DNA of 64,000 nt from Takakia lepidozioides. Taxonomy: Eukaryota > Streptophyta > Takakiopsida > Takakiales > Takakiaceae. Positions 28,226 through 41,760 of the stretch are shown here, in pieces. The DNA lies in NCBI GenBank assembly GCA_030704615.1, contig CM060734.1:35914042-35978041 (forward strand), in the 5' to 3' direction. The notes beneath the pieces were generated by a model. It was not told the DNA's origin. It saw nothing but the letters and a program-made list of their open reading frames with translations, and made no database searches. The translations under genes and the position numbers were made by a program. Numbering within the stretch: the stretch's first letter is position 1; each line of letters starts with the position of its first letter.

Positions 28226-28490
28226 TACGCTCAAGGAATAGGCGACATTGCATTCAAGACCTGGATAAATGTGATCGAGAATATTGGCGTCCTGAAGGAT
28301 GTTATGCATGTTCCTCGACTTGGAAGAAACCTATTCTCTACATCACAAAGAGTCCAACGCGGAATAAACACACTGCACACAACTGGAGGGTGTAGTCTTT
28401 TTGTTGAAGATGAAGTTGTCATGAAGGGTGTTGAATATGGAGTATACAAGCTCCTCATGACTGTTGTGCTTCCTTCGAGCTCCAGTTAGC
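28226..28490 (+). pseudogene. Copia protease end and pre-integrase segment
   Basis: The frame contains AQGIGDI, LKDVMHVPRLGRNLFS and GVYKL, the usual passage from the end of the protease into the gag-pre-integrase domain. It reads in the same direction as gag but is separated from it by the inverted pol block. About 100 residues of protease between the WYMDS start and this segment are missing. Confidence 0.8.
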
Positions 28491-28499
28491 AGCATACCT

Positions 28500-28770
28500 T
28501 CTCTGCCAGCGTCATTGGAATCCAAAGCAAAAAGGAAAAAGCACGCAAACACTTGATACCTGGCCCATGGAAATGGTGCTCGGTGACTCTTTCGGTAGGC
28601 ACAACCGATGCAAAATTGAGGCTGCTCAGTTCTCTCACTGATGATCAGACCATCAACCATATCACGAGACTCCATGTGTTTGATCATGTTGTGGTGAACA
28701 TGACCAAGTCGTCTGAAGATGTTGCTGGGTCTCTTCGAGCCACCTCTGTCTCCAACCTCATCCTGAGTGG
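28500..28770 (-). pseudogene. Copia pre-integrase zinc-binding segment (inverted)
   Basis: On the minus strand the sequence contains LGHVHHNMIKHM, then CIGCAYRKSHRAPFP, the HHCC zinc-binding part that precedes the integrase core. It should be contiguous with the integrase at about 28,225 but is split from it by the + strand segment. It abuts the right LTR. Confidence 0.75.
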
Positions 28771-28773
28771 GAG

Positions 28774-29106
28774 TGTAGTTATAAATACTGCATATAGAGT
28801 ACGGTATGAGGTTATGTCACTGATACGTTGAATCTTGTTGTTGTAGTTTCTTGGTACAGGGATCGTTAGCCATGATCAATATTTTTGGCGTTGGAAACCC
28901 TTGCGGGTATATAACGTAAATCCATGGCAACGGATAGTTACTTGTATGTAGTGCAAGAGTTAGCTGAGGCTCAGGCATGAGCCGCAATGCAGTTTGAGTC
29001 TGTATGTGTGATCACGTGATCAATGATAAGTCTGATTCCCTTGTATTCGTATACCGGAAGAGTGTAGTGTGATTTGTGCATGAATAAACAACTGAGAGTT
29101 TCAACA
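28774..29106 (+). repeat. Right LTR of the copia element
   Basis: 333 bp copy of the left LTR with the same TG and CA ends, followed by the TACCA target duplication. Confidence 0.9.
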
Positions 29107-29111
29107 TACCA

Positions 29112-31187
29112 GGATGTCAAATTTACACATCATTTGATACCAGTACCATACTGGCTTGAATAATTCAACTCTACCCTAATACCATTACCCCAGTGGTGTA
29201 AAAAAACCATGATTACCAGTCCAACATTGGAAACAAATAGTATAAAGTTAACCATGGTTGAAGAAGCGTTAATAGCAAGTACCGTTGTCATGTTATGTTG
29301 TTCAAATTATGATATATAAATAAAGGTGAAAAAAGACAAATTAATGGGTGGATGTGAAGTACCGACGAAATGAATGGCGACAATATCGGATAATGAATCT
29401 AACGGTGGTGGTGCAATTTGTTCAGTAATCCAATTCCACGACCTAGAGTTTGAGGAAAACTTACCAAATTTCCTCTCAATGCGCGTTTGGTGGGTGCCCA
29501 TAGCTCTCGTGGGCATAGTACTTCTCGCCCTCAACCCCATGCCCTATCTCTACAAACATCTATTCCCTTACCCCCCCCACTTATTCCTCCCAACCCCATG
29601 CCCTATATCTTCACCTCACACCTACGACTTTCTCTCGGGCAAGAAGGAAAATGACATGTCCTCAATAACCACTCGCCATTAACAACAATTGCATTCAAAG
29701 CACAATCATAAACAAACTCCCCTAATTAGATTGAAGTATACTCAACAATCTAACATGAACTTATGTTTAGTGTATAACAGTTGACAACGACGTGTATCAA
29801 CCATAGTCCATATGAGTATCAGGTACTATATTGGGGGCTTTAGAGGTGACAGAATAGGTCAACAGTTGGTTATAGGCCCCCTTACCCAACTAAGAGCCGC
29901 TTTACACATGCCACAAATGAGTACCCAAAGTGTGGTGGTCATTGTGCATTGGACTAATTTGGTCTTTAGACCCACTTTATTCCATGGAAAACTCAATGTC
30001 AATGGGACTCCAATTCGCCCATGTGGCCAATTGCAGAGGACAAAGTTTGGATCCCATGTTTATGCGGAATGGCCAACAGAGAATCTGGGCTTTGCCATTG
30101 TTCAGCTAAGCATAGCAACACCTATTGGGCCAAGCGATTTGGTTACCATTAATAGTAAACGGCTAAAGTAAAAAAGCCTCAATAATAGTGGGTGGACAGT
30201 TTACACTTTACACTAAGGGGGTCAGTGAAAATAGTTTGATTGCTCATTTCATGGCCTTTGCCTAGAGATATCCTAGCCTGTGCCTATTCGACACAGTTGA
30301 AATTTTCTCTGTGGAGCAGGCAAGATGGTTGAGTGTGCATTCACTGCCTCCACATAACCACATCCTGGGTTCATCAATTCTAAGTTCAACATGCGCATTC
30401 ATTGGCTCTACACAAGGTGATAAACAGAGAAAGTCTCAAATGTGACATAAATTTTGCCTTCTAATGTAGAAAATTTATGTCCATTCAGTGTTTTGTGCAA
30501 AAACGTGGAGCTTCCAACATCTTTTTCCTTTTAAACTGATAGCACACTCTGGATGATGAGGAATCACGTGGCATGGATGGAGCATACAAGATATGCAAAA
30601 GCCTCAAGTGCACGCGAAATGTTGCAACGGAGAATCTGCATGCATGGGGAAGGAATGTCATGGGCATCAATGCAGCAATTGAACTCTACTCTGACCTAGA
30701 CCTCCAGATTGCCAGACACCCATGTTTCACCCAGTATCTGATCATATGACAGACAGAAGAACCCCTCTGCCAATATTAGTCCCCAATTGGTAGCTTAGAG
30801 CCACTACCATCCTTTACTTGTAAAAGTCATTGACTGTCCTTCGATGAAATTAGGGCTCTTGCATGAGAATAACTCAAGATGACATGGCCATCTGATGCAT
30901 TATGTCCTTCATTGCAACATTATGGCAGTCGCTAGTATGTCCACCTCAACCAAATGATCATTTGACATAAATTGGTGTTAAAAAGACGTCACGAAAGGTG
31001 CGCCTATGTCATGTTGTCCACATTAGTGTTCCTACAAGCATGAGTCAAACAACATTTGACAATGTGCCAGTGGAGCAAAACAGAGCTTACTTTTTTGAGG
31101 CTCTAAATTAGAGTAAATGAATTGTGGACTAACCTATTCACAGAGTTGAGTTACAATGATCCCGGGAATCTGGTGCACACCAAATGG
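29112..31187. other. Intergenic, nothing recognised
   Basis: The first 100 bp continue the CATACC/ATACCAG-rich repeat interrupted by the copia insertion. A 119-codon frame at 29812-30171 has no recognisable similarity. The right part would include the 3' untranslated region of the mitochondrial carrier gene. Confidence 0.4.
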
Positions 31188-34100
31188 TCAGGTCTTATGG
31201 AGGATGTACTTGACTGCCTCATAAAACGACACAACAATGCCCACAGAAGGGCCTGCTCGTGCCACTCGGGGACCTACTCCTGTGAAGAGCCCTCGCACCC
31301 CATCCTTCCTGCACCACAGAACCCATGCTCCATCATATGAAACAACCCTCCACCCATTTTTTGCCTTCCACATGTAAATTCAACATTTAGTGGCACTGCT
31401 TTGTTTCAGTCAAAAACGAAGTTTAAACACCCAAAAAAAAGAACATAAACTGTGCCCAGGAGCTTACCTCCATATTTCAAGCAAAACCTGTCGAGTTGTC
31501 ATCTTCATGGCCTTCAAAGGATCTTTCTGCAACATAATGACTCGGACATTGCAATTTGTGAGTTCAATAGGCCTATTGCAAGTACAGCAAATTTCAGAAA
31601 TGAGCTCGCTGCTACCTATGCAGGTTCATCTAGTAAGAACCATTGTCAAGATGGTCAACACACCCGTGCAGCCTTTAAGCCTAATCATATGCTTCAAAAA
31701 ATCCAGTCACTGACAAATTGGCTGACATGACAACCTCAGTAGCCATAGAAGTGACAGAAATTGCAAGGGGGAACCTACCTCAATCTGGCGTCGTGTCTTA
31801 GCGACATCCAGAGGGCAGGTGACAGCTGCTGCAATGCTGCCAGCAAGTACACCTGCTGAAAAATTAGCTCCCACTACAGTGGAAGCATTTGGCTCTGGCC
31901 CTGCTTTTATGAGTAGGGACTGCCTTACCTGCACATCCAGTTTAGGGTAAGATTACCCGATTGTCCTAGATTAGCTACAAATAAAAAGGTTTAGACTGAC
32001 AACTCTCCTACCTGCTCCACACATCATGCAAAGCTGAGAATAAAATACACCACTTAAAACTTCATGGTCACAATTCCAGGCAAGGGCAAACACTACCGTT
32101 GGTATCCAGGCACTGCAGCCAAAATCACTTTCACTACAGTCATAAGCCAGCCTACATCATCTACCCACAAGCTAAGTGGCTAGCAGCTCAAAGAGACTGC
32201 CACCGATCCCACAGGTTGATTTTCTTGCTATCAAAGTGAGCTGCTAACAAGCTTCTGAGCATGCGCAAATTTACTAACATTTCAATCCGGATCACACCTT
32301 CCATTGCAACTGAGATACTACCCAGAACCGGAGGAGAGGCCAGGTAGATGAAATTTTACAGGCTCCAAGGTAGTCCAGCAGATGGCAGAGAAAGGAACAT
32401 CCCGTACTAATTGAGCGCCGACTCCTGTCCACAGCAACCGAATTCCCTGCACTGTTCTCCCAATCCTCCAGCAACCCACACTCCTATGTGAGATACTTTT
32501 CAAATGAGGCATCATGGAAATCTCTTGCTGTGGCTAAGAACTTCCAGCATAACCTCACACCTCAGCTACAGGACCTGAAACTACCCCTGTGGAGACTGCT
32601 TCCAAGCTTCCAGCTATGTACAAGGTTGTACCCAACCTTTCAAATGACTTTTCTATACAAATACCATCCAGCAGTTCTTCCTAATTTAACTTTTTACTAT
32701 ACTCTATGGACCAATGTGAACTCAGATTAAATATGTCTGTCATGTAACTTAATGGGCACATCCATCAATCTTCTCATACATCCCAGTTGACATAATCATT
32801 TTCTGCCCTAACTCAGTAAAGGACACTACAAAGATTGCGGCGAATATGCTGGCAAGGATGACTAATGTGAAGACTCAAGCCTGACACCAATGTAGATGAG
32901 GATCAGAGAGTAGCTATCAAGTGGGGATGTGGACGCATGGGAAGATGATGAATGCTTACAGCGACCCCCTGGCACACCATCAACAATGATGGGAGCACCG
33001 CGAAGAACATCCCACATCCCGGGCAGTGTTCCACCCCTCACTCCCTTGTGGGCCTGCATGTATCCCACAATGGTCATATCAGAAGGGAAAATTGATTAAA
33101 AACTCCAATAGCACAAAAGCAAAAAGAGGCGTAATCAAACTTTTCGCTATGTAGCTGCTTCAAGTTAAAATATAGAAGCCTGGCCAAGCTTCCATTGTGG
33201 TCCTCCACCGCCTGTTGCTGCTTCTTGGCCTTGGGGGTTACCTTTCACTCTGCTCAGTGTGTTACAATTGGAGTATGATCTAGGGTCTTGCCCATTTTCT
33301 CTTCACAAAAAGAAAGAGGAACGTAATACAGAAGTCTTTAGGACTCCCAAGGGCTTATTTATTCCAGGCATCTGCCCTCTTGAGACATTAGATTTTCCAG
33401 TTTTCTTGAGGTATTACATAAAAACATTTTCCTACAAAAGTCCTCATGCATCTTGCCCCTTTCCCACAGAGAGAGAGAATGTACTCATAAGACGTTTGCC
33501 GTAGCCTTGTGGCCGCAGAGAGAGAGACAGAGAGAGAGAGAGAGAACTACCTGCATCCGTGTCCTTGCAAGCTCAATAGGAGAGCAAACAATACAAGCTA
33601 TTGATCGTGCAATCGACCCTGCTAGCAAAGGTGCATATGGCTTCAAACGCAACCCATGCTCCTCTGAATATCTCTCTATTTTTTCCCGAAGTATGTCGTA
33701 AAACGGCAGATATATACCCACCTGTCCAGCAATAATTCCAACACAAGCAATCCCCATGAATCTCTGCTTTCTGAAAAGAGCTCTGCAACATGAACTGCAC
33801 GAATTTCTTTCTAATCCATCCATGTGTCCTGGGACGCTCATGAACTGGCGAATGCAAAGTTCACTGGCAACACATGCAAGTGATTAGAAGCTTCACGACA
33901 AGGATGATTCTCTTACGGTGGGTACAGCAATAGCAAGGGCTGCATTGGTGCCTCTCCAGAGTCGGAAGAATCCCTCCTGCACAGATAAAGGTTCTTAGGA
34001 GAGAGTCTATACGCTGGAAGTATGCCAAACATGAATCTTTTCATCCCTCAGTATACAGCAGAATTTCCATAAGCATGCCAATCAAAATTTCACTAGCTGC

Positions 34101-35613
34101 CAGGAGTAGACTTCACTTCTCTCCAAGAGGCATGTACAACAGGACAGACTTGATGTATCAATATATGTAAGTAATTTCTCATTTGGTGGACCATCTTCAA
34201 AGGGCCAAACTATGCAAAGAGAGATAAAGCTCAAAGTGCAAGGGAGACAGGTGGGCGTACTCAATAGACCAGGTCTACTGTAGCCATCTGACGATAGGAT
34301 TGACATCAAATTGACTACACACCAACCTGCCGGACAACATTCTGAACCACATCCCATGTGCTCTTGTACTGGAAAGGTCCTGGAGGTGGGCATACAGGAG
34401 CCACTGCTGCATTGCCAGTTCGGGGACATGTGGGAGGACATCGTCCATCTACCGCAATCTGTGGGCAAACCAGGTTAGTCAGTGAATCCTGTTCCACCAT
34501 ACAACTAGACAGATATACCCCAAAACTCCTCCACCATCACCAGGTTTTCCCCACATTTGAGTGCCTTGGGACAATGCAAGCCATGGGAGAGGAACCATGT
34601 ATTCTGTTACCCTAATCCTGAATTGGTAAGAATGGAATGTCACCCAGATTTGATATTTGACTTACACTTGAGAAGTGGCTCAACATGCTCATACTCCCTG
34701 GATGGAGCAAATGTTTAGGTGCTCCAATCAAATTGATTAATTGGTGGAACCTCTTATGCTTGAAGCACTCTCCATGAAACTTCAGACAAAGGAAAGGTGC
34801 TTGGAGCGAAAAAAATAAAACCCATAACTGTTCAATAAGTTGGAGGCAGCCAACCCACATCATGTAAGAAAACCTTGTGACCTGCCAACTTGCCTCACTA
34901 CCTTGCCTGAGCCGAGGGGTTCCATGGCGCATGCCATTCTGTCATGGTAGGCTACTCCAGCTGCCTGCGCTTGCAATCTTGTCTGCAAAACATATCCACC
35001 AATGACGGTAACATCGAGCACGTTAGAGCCTGTTTTATGCTGTACGTTCTCTATTAGAAAAATATAGGGAAGTCCAAAGTCTTCTCCAGCTATTAAATTT
35101 CTAGGAATCACTCGTTACCTCTGCCCTATCCACCCTAATTTCGAGAGAGCCTGGCTCAAAGCCTGCACTGATGCGTCTCTCTAGGGTAAAAGCAGTGGAA
35201 TAATTTAAGCAGGGATCGGTAGCCATTTCAGGCTGGCGCAAGTACAGCCACAGACAGGGGTAGGAGCGAACGAGAAAGAGGGAGACCTTGGCAACATCCA
35301 GAGGATTCACGATCACAGCTGAGATAATCGCAGCAGCTGCTGCAGAAATGGCCCTTTCCCTAAAATCAATAGGTCTTGGTGAAGGTTCTCCCACATCGAT
35401 CCGGGTGCACTCCGTCATTCGTCGTATGCTTCTCAATTGGCCGAAGGGTCCTGGACTAGACAACTCTTCTTGCCTCTCTGATGCATGCGCTGAATTCACT
35501 GCAGCAATCGATAGACCATCGACCCTCAATTGTTGAATCAGAAAGGATGACAAAGATTGGGACGGCTGTGCGGGCGCCCCCATTGCCGAATTCCCACCCC
35601 TTTCATTCATCAC
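31188..35613 (-). CDS. MTM1: Mitochondrial carrier, MTM1/SLC25A39-like, ten exons
   Basis: Exons read on the minus strand: about 35613-35287, 34982-34902, 34458-34327, 33976-33918, 33721-33551, 33053-about 32980, about 32450-32360, 31928-31779, 31526-31468 and 31308-31188 (TGA). Most junctions have clear GT-AG ends with matching phases. The end of exon 6 and the start of exon 7 are uncertain. The product has three mitochondrial carrier repeats, each with its P-x-(D/E)-x-x-(K/R) signature ([20 protein letters not shown]). The Pro/Cys-rich [15 protein letters not shown] insertion and [19 protein letters not shown] are typical of the MTM1/SLC25A39-40 branch, linked to mitochondrial glutathione import and manganese superoxide dismutase activation. 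It probably sits in the inner membrane. No internal stop was found in the exons, so it is likely functional. Confidence 0.88.
33519..33545. repeat. (GA)n microsatellite in a carrier intron
   Basis: GA dinucleotides with one CA interruption lie just beyond the 5' splice site of the fifth exon of the minus-strand carrier gene. Confidence 0.8.
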
Positions 35614-36035
35614 CTGTGCGCCCTATCTATCTACCTACACCGACGCTTCCCAATGACCTAGATCTCTTCAATGACTCAAAATGCGTCGCTACAACGACCC
35701 TGTACCACCGCAGTCAGGATTTGTGAAGCTCGGAAGCTCCAGCTCAAAATCTTTTGAAGCACCACAGACGCCAATCCTTGGGAGCGCCAGCAATTCAAAC
35801 GCACTTTCTCATACTGTGGCAGTCGTCCTGCTAGGGTTTGCTTTGCACACTGGCCCGCATCGTCCAGGCGCCCTCTCCTTGTGATGCCAGCTGCAGCCGT
35901 GTGAGACCTGCCACGTCGCCTGTCGGGGGAAAAGAGACTCAAAAGAGCATTTTTTTCTTTTTGCTTACAACAGGGGACAGTGGCCCTGATGAGAGCGTTA
36001 ACTTTATATTCTTGTACTAAGAAACAAAAAAAAAA
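35614..36035. other. Upstream region of the carrier gene
   Basis: Promoter and leader of the minus-strand carrier would lie here. No specific element recognised. Frames on both strands show no family similarity. Confidence 0.4.
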
Positions 36036-36176
36036 CAAAAAAAAACAAAAACCAATAAACATAAGAAAATTAAAAAAATCTATGAAATGAACATGTCATA
36101 AGTAGAATCCAGGTCCCTGTTCATTTCATAGATTTTTTTAAATTTTCTTATGTTTATTGGTTTTTGTTTTTTTTTT
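36036..36176. repeat. Long near-perfect inverted repeat
   Basis: Left arm about 36036-36093 and right arm about 36118-36176 are inverted copies over nearly 58 bases, with a 24-base loop. The inner 24 bases of each arm (ending GAAATGAACA and starting TGTTCATTTC) match perfectly, and the outer part is A-rich against T-rich. It would fold into a strong hairpin. A short foldback MITE or a small-RNA precursor are both possible. Confidence 0.75.
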
Positions 36177-38407
36177 CTTACCCCCTAAGACATGAAGCCT
36201 AATACTTATTTTGAGCTATCTCTTCGTTTTTAATACATGTAAATACCCAACGATAAAACTCAGGTTATAGTTCAATTAGATAAGATGTGTTAAATATGTT
36301 TCTAATTCAATTCTGATTTCACCCTTATCTATATAATCTACTCTTTATTCAAACATATACCTTGGACTAGATAAGGCCTATCCATGTCCTACTTATATAT
36401 ACCGTATCCCCGTAAAATAATATACCTAACGGGCCGAATGCAGGTCCACACTATGGTTGTTATTTAAACCATCCCAATAGGTGTGAATCAGGTAAATGCG
36501 GTTTTGTATATACCGTGGGGTGACAACTAGAAGTTATTTACAAGATATACAATTATATGTTATCATAAATGACTTACTTCATTGATAATCCTTTAGGAAT
36601 TAATCTAGATTATGTGAAATAATTCAAGATTGAAAAGGTTAGTTTACAATCCAACTTGAGAGGGATTATTGCATAATAGAGGATTATTCAAGTTATTCAG
36701 TGTTATTGAGTCTCCATGGTGTCTTAGAGCTTTGTATCATTCTCATTTATAAAGTGTTGGCTTTGCCCAAGAATTTAAACAAAATAGAGCCTGGATGTAA
36801 ATAAGAAGGGGAGGAGATATTACCTCTAGTTTTATCATAGCTAGAAGTTAACAATAATTCCGGTAGCATGTTTTATGTTCTAAATATGGTTGTTTCCACT
36901 TTTCCACCGCTATGGCCCAACATCATCACAATTCTAAGTCCACATGTCGCTTCAATTTGTGAGCATCTTCTACTCGATTTCATGCCTTTCTCCCCTTCCT
37001 ATCACTTTTAGGTTCTCTACCTACTGGGTGGCGCTCTTCTCAATAGAGATGAATTTGTCAAGCATGGCTACCAACCCTTTCCATACTATACCTTTCAAAG
37101 TCAACATTATAATTGAAGCTCACATTTGTAATAATACTTTTAAGGTTGATCCCCTTCCCCTCCCCTCCTCTTTCATATCCACCATATACAAACAACAATT
37201 CAAATACGCCACGACGATACTTCAATAGCACATAAACCAGCCACTTGTCTGCGTAGAGAAGAACTTATTGTTTGGAACGGAATTCAATATGCTGAATCGT
37301 TTGGCAAAATCATAGAAAAATCTTTCTTCACGGAAGACATGTTAAATTCAGAGTATTTGCTACAGTCATCGTGATTCATTAGTTGATTTTATTTTTTCGG
37401 ATTTTGTTCCACTCTAATTCCCAAATCTCACAAAGGCTTCCTCCCATTTCTTTAAATTTTCTTTAAAAAATCCCAAATTTTATGTTGGGGATTACAATTA
37501 GTTCCTCTGTCCATTGATGGATGAAATACCAATTTTGCTGTAAGAATGTATTGTTGAGGATGGTGTGATCCTCTTATACCCTTTGTTTGTCCACAAGACC
37601 ATTGCAAGATATAAAGATCAATATGGCTACATATGTATTGACAATGGAAAACAAAGACCACAAACTTTACACACCACCCAAAAATGAGTTGTTCAAAACC
37701 ACAAGTCTAGACAAAAAGAAAAACTTTATAACTTTACTTCTCTCACATAAATATTATACATTTTATTGGCTCTGTCCCAATTTACTTGGGATAGAGGCAT
37801 TGTGGGGACTCCTTATGAGCGGGTATAGGGTGGCCAAAATTCCAAAAAATGAACTGAAAATGACAGTTTTTCATTTTTTTGGGATGAAAAGACACGTGTC
37901 AGCAAGTTTAGGACTTAGGAAAAAGAAAAAGAAACCATAATCTAACCAAGAGTAGCACACTATGCCATGATTGTTCTAGTGGTTATCATGAGTGCTCTTA
38001 AGACTTTCTATTCTAAGAGGTTGTGGGTTCAAAACTGCCACACCCTATTTTTTGGAACAAACTACAATTTCCTCATTGCCCTAAGATTCTTTAGGATTGT
38101 TTAGGGTTTCGCATTCATTTTCGAGCTCATCTTCTTCGTTTTTGCTCTCATCTTCTGCACCATCTTGTCGTCTTTCTCCATGACCTACTCGTAAAGTAGG
38201 CGGCGCATTAAGTAACCTATGGAGCGGCGCAGTTAAGGCGCACATGGAGCGGTTTCATTCTTCCAAAGACATTTTCTTGAGGTCATCCAGAGGCAATCCA
38301 AAACGGATTCCATAGCTACATTTGTGAGTGTAAGCTTGCTCCCACTCCCTCTCTCTCTTTGCATCCTTCACCCTCTAGTCCGTGTTGTGGTAGCAGTTGC
38401 TTTCACA
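36177..38407. other. AT-rich intergenic region
   Basis: Mostly AT-rich with short unsupported frames (94 codons at 36944 and 117 codons at 37587, neither recognised). No terminal repeats were seen. Confidence 0.45.
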
Positions 38408-39793
38408 ATGTCTGATGTAGCACCGAAGGAAGGCAGGATAGTAGTCACAGTGAATGACTTGAATTATGGAATCCAAGATGTTGCCTTTGAGGCGAAAGTG
38501 TTGAACAGATATAGCACCTTTGATCAGATTGCCAACAAGACCATGGAAGATCCAGGTTATGTTTACTTGCACTGTGATTTGCTAGATAAGACAGCCTTGA
38601 CCACAGTCACTTTGAGAGTGAAGTCACCCTTTATAGAAATGCATGAGCACTCTTTGCAAAAGGGAATGTATGTGAGGGTGGAAAATTTCGGGATGGACTC
38701 AAAATCCAAAAGAGGTTTTGAGAAAGGCGATATGTATGTGGTCATAACAGTTGAGTCAACCACAACCGTGCCTTCAATTCCTACCTTTGAACCTGAGTTG
38801 ATTCCCATGTTTTTCCACACGAATTCCATAAGAGAGTTCCGAGCCTCTCTTCAGAATTGGGCATGTGTCACCCTTGCTGTCATTGTTACTGCAGTAAGGG
38901 GGGAGGACAAGATACGAAGGGTGAAAAACAACTAATGATTGCAGATGAAGAGGGAGAATTTGACCAGGATGTTCATGCTATGGGGAGGAATTTCAAAACA
39001 GAATATGATCAAATCGTGGAAGCATACAATGCTGGCCAGTGTGTTATGGTCATAATCAAGAATGTTACAACAACGTCCAAAGGAGATCGGCATTTGAGAG
39101 CACAACCCCACACAATTTTCAGCAGGGTTGTTGATGAAAGCGTTCGAGCTCGTCTTCTTCATTTGCACAACAAATTTACCAGTACTCAGCCCACAGTCAG
39201 AGAGGTAAGTCATTATATCTTCCTTTGTTTGTATTGAATTTTTTGCTATCAATTCTAGTTAATCTGTACCTTATTCTAAAATAATGTAATCCCAGATTTT
39301 CTCAGGTTATCCGGGTGCTGTCCATACTCAGCCCTGCTGCCCCTCCATTTCAGAAAGTATGTGAGCACTGTCGTGTATCAAATATCACCATCTCTCCGAC
39401 CGGCGATGTTCATTGTAACGGCTGTCGTTTGAAAACAAAGTTCACAAGTCAGGTTTTCTCCGTGCCTCCATTGCAACCGACACTGAACCTGTGTTGCTAA
39501 CCATTGAGGGCAAATGGCTCGAGGCAATCGTGCATATGGTAGAATCCGAGTTCCTCAATTTTCCTCGTCCAAAACAGGTTCAGCTCCTCAACAGAATTCA
39601 CATTCGTGGTAAATTTCAGTTGAGCCCCACATCTGCCCTTGATGGTTTTCAATAGGACATTCAACAATCAATCCTTAAAACAGATTTTCCTGTGGATTTG
39701 GATGTAACCCCTTTGGTAGCTCGTCCTGGTCCATCGAAATTAGGACCATCTGATGATGTGCAACACGATGTGAAACGCAAACTTCACTTTTAA
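38408..39793 (+). pseudogene. RPA1-like single-strand DNA-binding protein
   Basis: The first frame (ATG 38408, in frame with codons from 38324) resembles an OB-fold of replication protein A. Near 38925, within an A-rich run, the frame must shift to reach a segment with LMIADEEGE, the motif expected in the next OB-fold. An exon end at about 39207 (GTAAGT) and an acceptor TTCTCAG near 39306 lead to an exon with a CEHC...CNGC zinc ribbon, placed as in the RPA1 C-terminal domain. Another shift near 39448 and an in-frame TAG at 39653-39655 precede the final stop at 39791. The breaks indicate a pseudogene. Helitrons of plants often carry an RPA-like gene, and Helentron remnants follow, so origin as element cargo is likely. 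Confidence 0.65.
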
Positions 39794-40327
39794 TGATCTG
39801 GAATCAATTTCCAGTCAGAAAACCTCCTAAACACTTGGTGTTTTTGAAAATAATTTTTAGTGCATCATCCTTGCTGTTCTCTTCTCTTTGAGATAAGCAG
39901 CTTGTGATGTGAAAAACTTTTATATTATAATTTTGTAGCCCTTACTATAGTATTTTTCCCATTGTTGTTTTCAGGGTACAAAGAAAGGTTTCGTATTATA
40001 TATAGTTTTCATTTGTAAATAAGTTCTTTGTACATGGTGGTTTTCACATCATCATATGTGATCAGTTTTCAACAATTCAAATGATATTCTAAGCGGTTAT
40101 ATACACAAAGCGGTTTCTATGTAAGCGGTTTTTATGTAAGCGGTTTCTATTAAATGGTCAAACTTATTCAAACCCAATCTTTATTGACAAAATACAGTTC
40201 ATATTTACATTCATTTTTTAATTGGTTGCCGGGCAATATTTCAGTTCTCGGTCTAGTATCCAGTTTTCAAATCTAGTTCTTAAATTTAAATCTAGTTCTT
40301 ACATCTATTTAATTAAGATTCATAATA

Positions 40328-41197
40328 ATGGGCACAATTACACCGGATCTTCTTCATTCTTCATTTGATCATGTCTTACATTCATCTGGACTTCGTCTAG
40401 TTTCAACATATAAATATGAAGTAGGCAATTGTCTATTTGATTCTATTTCTTATCTATTATAAAATGAAATGTCGTCTCTTCAATTGAGGCAAAACAGTAT
40501 GACATATTTAAGTCAATGTTTATTATTAAATACAGAGAAAGCCCAACAATGTCGCATTCGAGAATTGAATCCAGATTTTTTGTTTGATTTACATCAAGGT
40601 GCCGTCTTAAATGAACATGAATATGTGAGAAAAATGTCACAAAGTGCTACAATTGGAGGTCTGTGGGGAGATTTCACTTCAATTTTCTGGATAGCAGAAT
40701 ATTTACAAAGGCCAATTTACATTTGGAATAAAGTATCAAAACATATAATGTCTCGATGTGGAATGGATTTTCAATCTAGCCCCTTACATATAGCTTACAA
40801 TGGTCAACATTTTGAACCAATTGAGTATGCCAATGATGCACCTACGTCTCTACCTTTTTCTCAAACAAATGATCCTCAAGTAATCATAAATTTGGATGAA
40901 TTTCCATCTCTCTCAGAATCAACAACACAACAACCATCTAGTCAATCTCCACAAACAAAGTTACGTTTCACTTGGAATGAAAAATTAGACTCTACATTGA
41001 TGGACCTTTTGAAAAATAATTCTACTTCACAATTGGATTATATTGCCCCACTATTCAACACTTTTTGCAATACAAATATTACCCAAAAACAAGTTAAAAA
41101 CAGTATTCAATACATTAAAAGAAAAATGAAACAGTGTCCCTCAGGTTTCATCTCCACCCCTTACAATTTCCATTCCAACAAGTCAACAAATTCCTAA
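40328..41197 (+). pseudogene. OTU-like cysteine protease ORF
   Basis: An ATG at 40328 is in frame with the long ORF that restarts at 40469. Only a TAA at 40460-40462 separates them. The catalytic Cys motif GNCLFDSIS lies just before the stop. After it, the segment LWGDFTSIFWIAEYLQRPIYIW and the His motif HIAYNGQHFEPI follow in the order and spacing of OTU deubiquitinase domains. The C-terminal 70 residues contain a Trp-led helical unit (FTWNEKLDSTLMDLL...) resembling a Myb/SANT-like module, similar to units encoded in the downstream duplication. OTU proteases occur as accessory domains in Helentron-type transposons, which fits the neighbours. The single stop makes this a likely pseudogene. 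Confidence 0.7.
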
Positions 41198-41760
41198 TAT
41201 GCAATTGTCACACTCCTCTCCAACCATTACTTCCAATCCCACACAAGAAAAAATAAATAAATAAATCGATTGGACACTTTATGACAACAAATTTTTTGAA
41301 TTATTACAAACTTGTCCAAATCTACCTTATTCTACAAAAGCATCCAAATTCATTAACATGTTTCCAAATATTTAAAAGAACAATGTCACAAATTATTAAT
41401 CACATGAAATATTTATATAATACAAATTCAAGTAAATTTGTCACCAATAGTGGTGTCCCTCAGGTTTCGTCTCCACCCATTTTAATTTCCATTCCAACAA
41501 GTCAACAAATCCCTAGTATACAATTGTCACACTCCTCTCCACCCAATATTTCCAACCTCACACAAAAAAGAAAAAGAGAATATTTTGATTGGGCAGTTTA
41601 TGACAACAATTTTTTTGATTTATTACAAACTTATCCAAATCAACCTTATTCTACAAAAGCATCCAAATTCATTAACATGTTTCCAAATATTAAACGAACA
41701 ATATCACAAATTATTCATCACATGAAATATATATATATATATATATATATTAAAAATTCG
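41138..41760. repeat. About 319-bp tandem duplication
   Basis: The segment from 41138 (CCCTCAGGTTTC) recurs from 41457 with modest divergence. Each copy encodes a Trp-led unit (W...YDN.FF.LLQT.PN) similar to the Myb-like end of the preceding ORF. The first copy has lost its frame. The second ends in a (TA)n run at about 41729-41750. Confidence 0.8.

Larger units (their letters stand above)
24132..29111 (+). mobile_element. Ty1/copia retrotransposon, internally scrambled
   Basis: Two LTRs (24137-24471 and 28774-29106) are nearly identical, start TGTAG and end CAACA, and are flanked by the same five bases TACCA (24132-24136 and 29107-29111), an intact target duplication. Inside, gag and the protease start read on +. 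Integrase, reverse transcriptase and RNase H (about 25,600-28,225) read on -. A protease/pre-integrase segment (about 28,226-28,490) reads on +. The integrase zinc-binding segment (about 28,500-28,770) reads on -. The ordinary order would be all on one strand. The element therefore inserted once, and its interior carries at least two rearrangements plus stops and frameshifts. It is not autonomous. Confidence 0.9.
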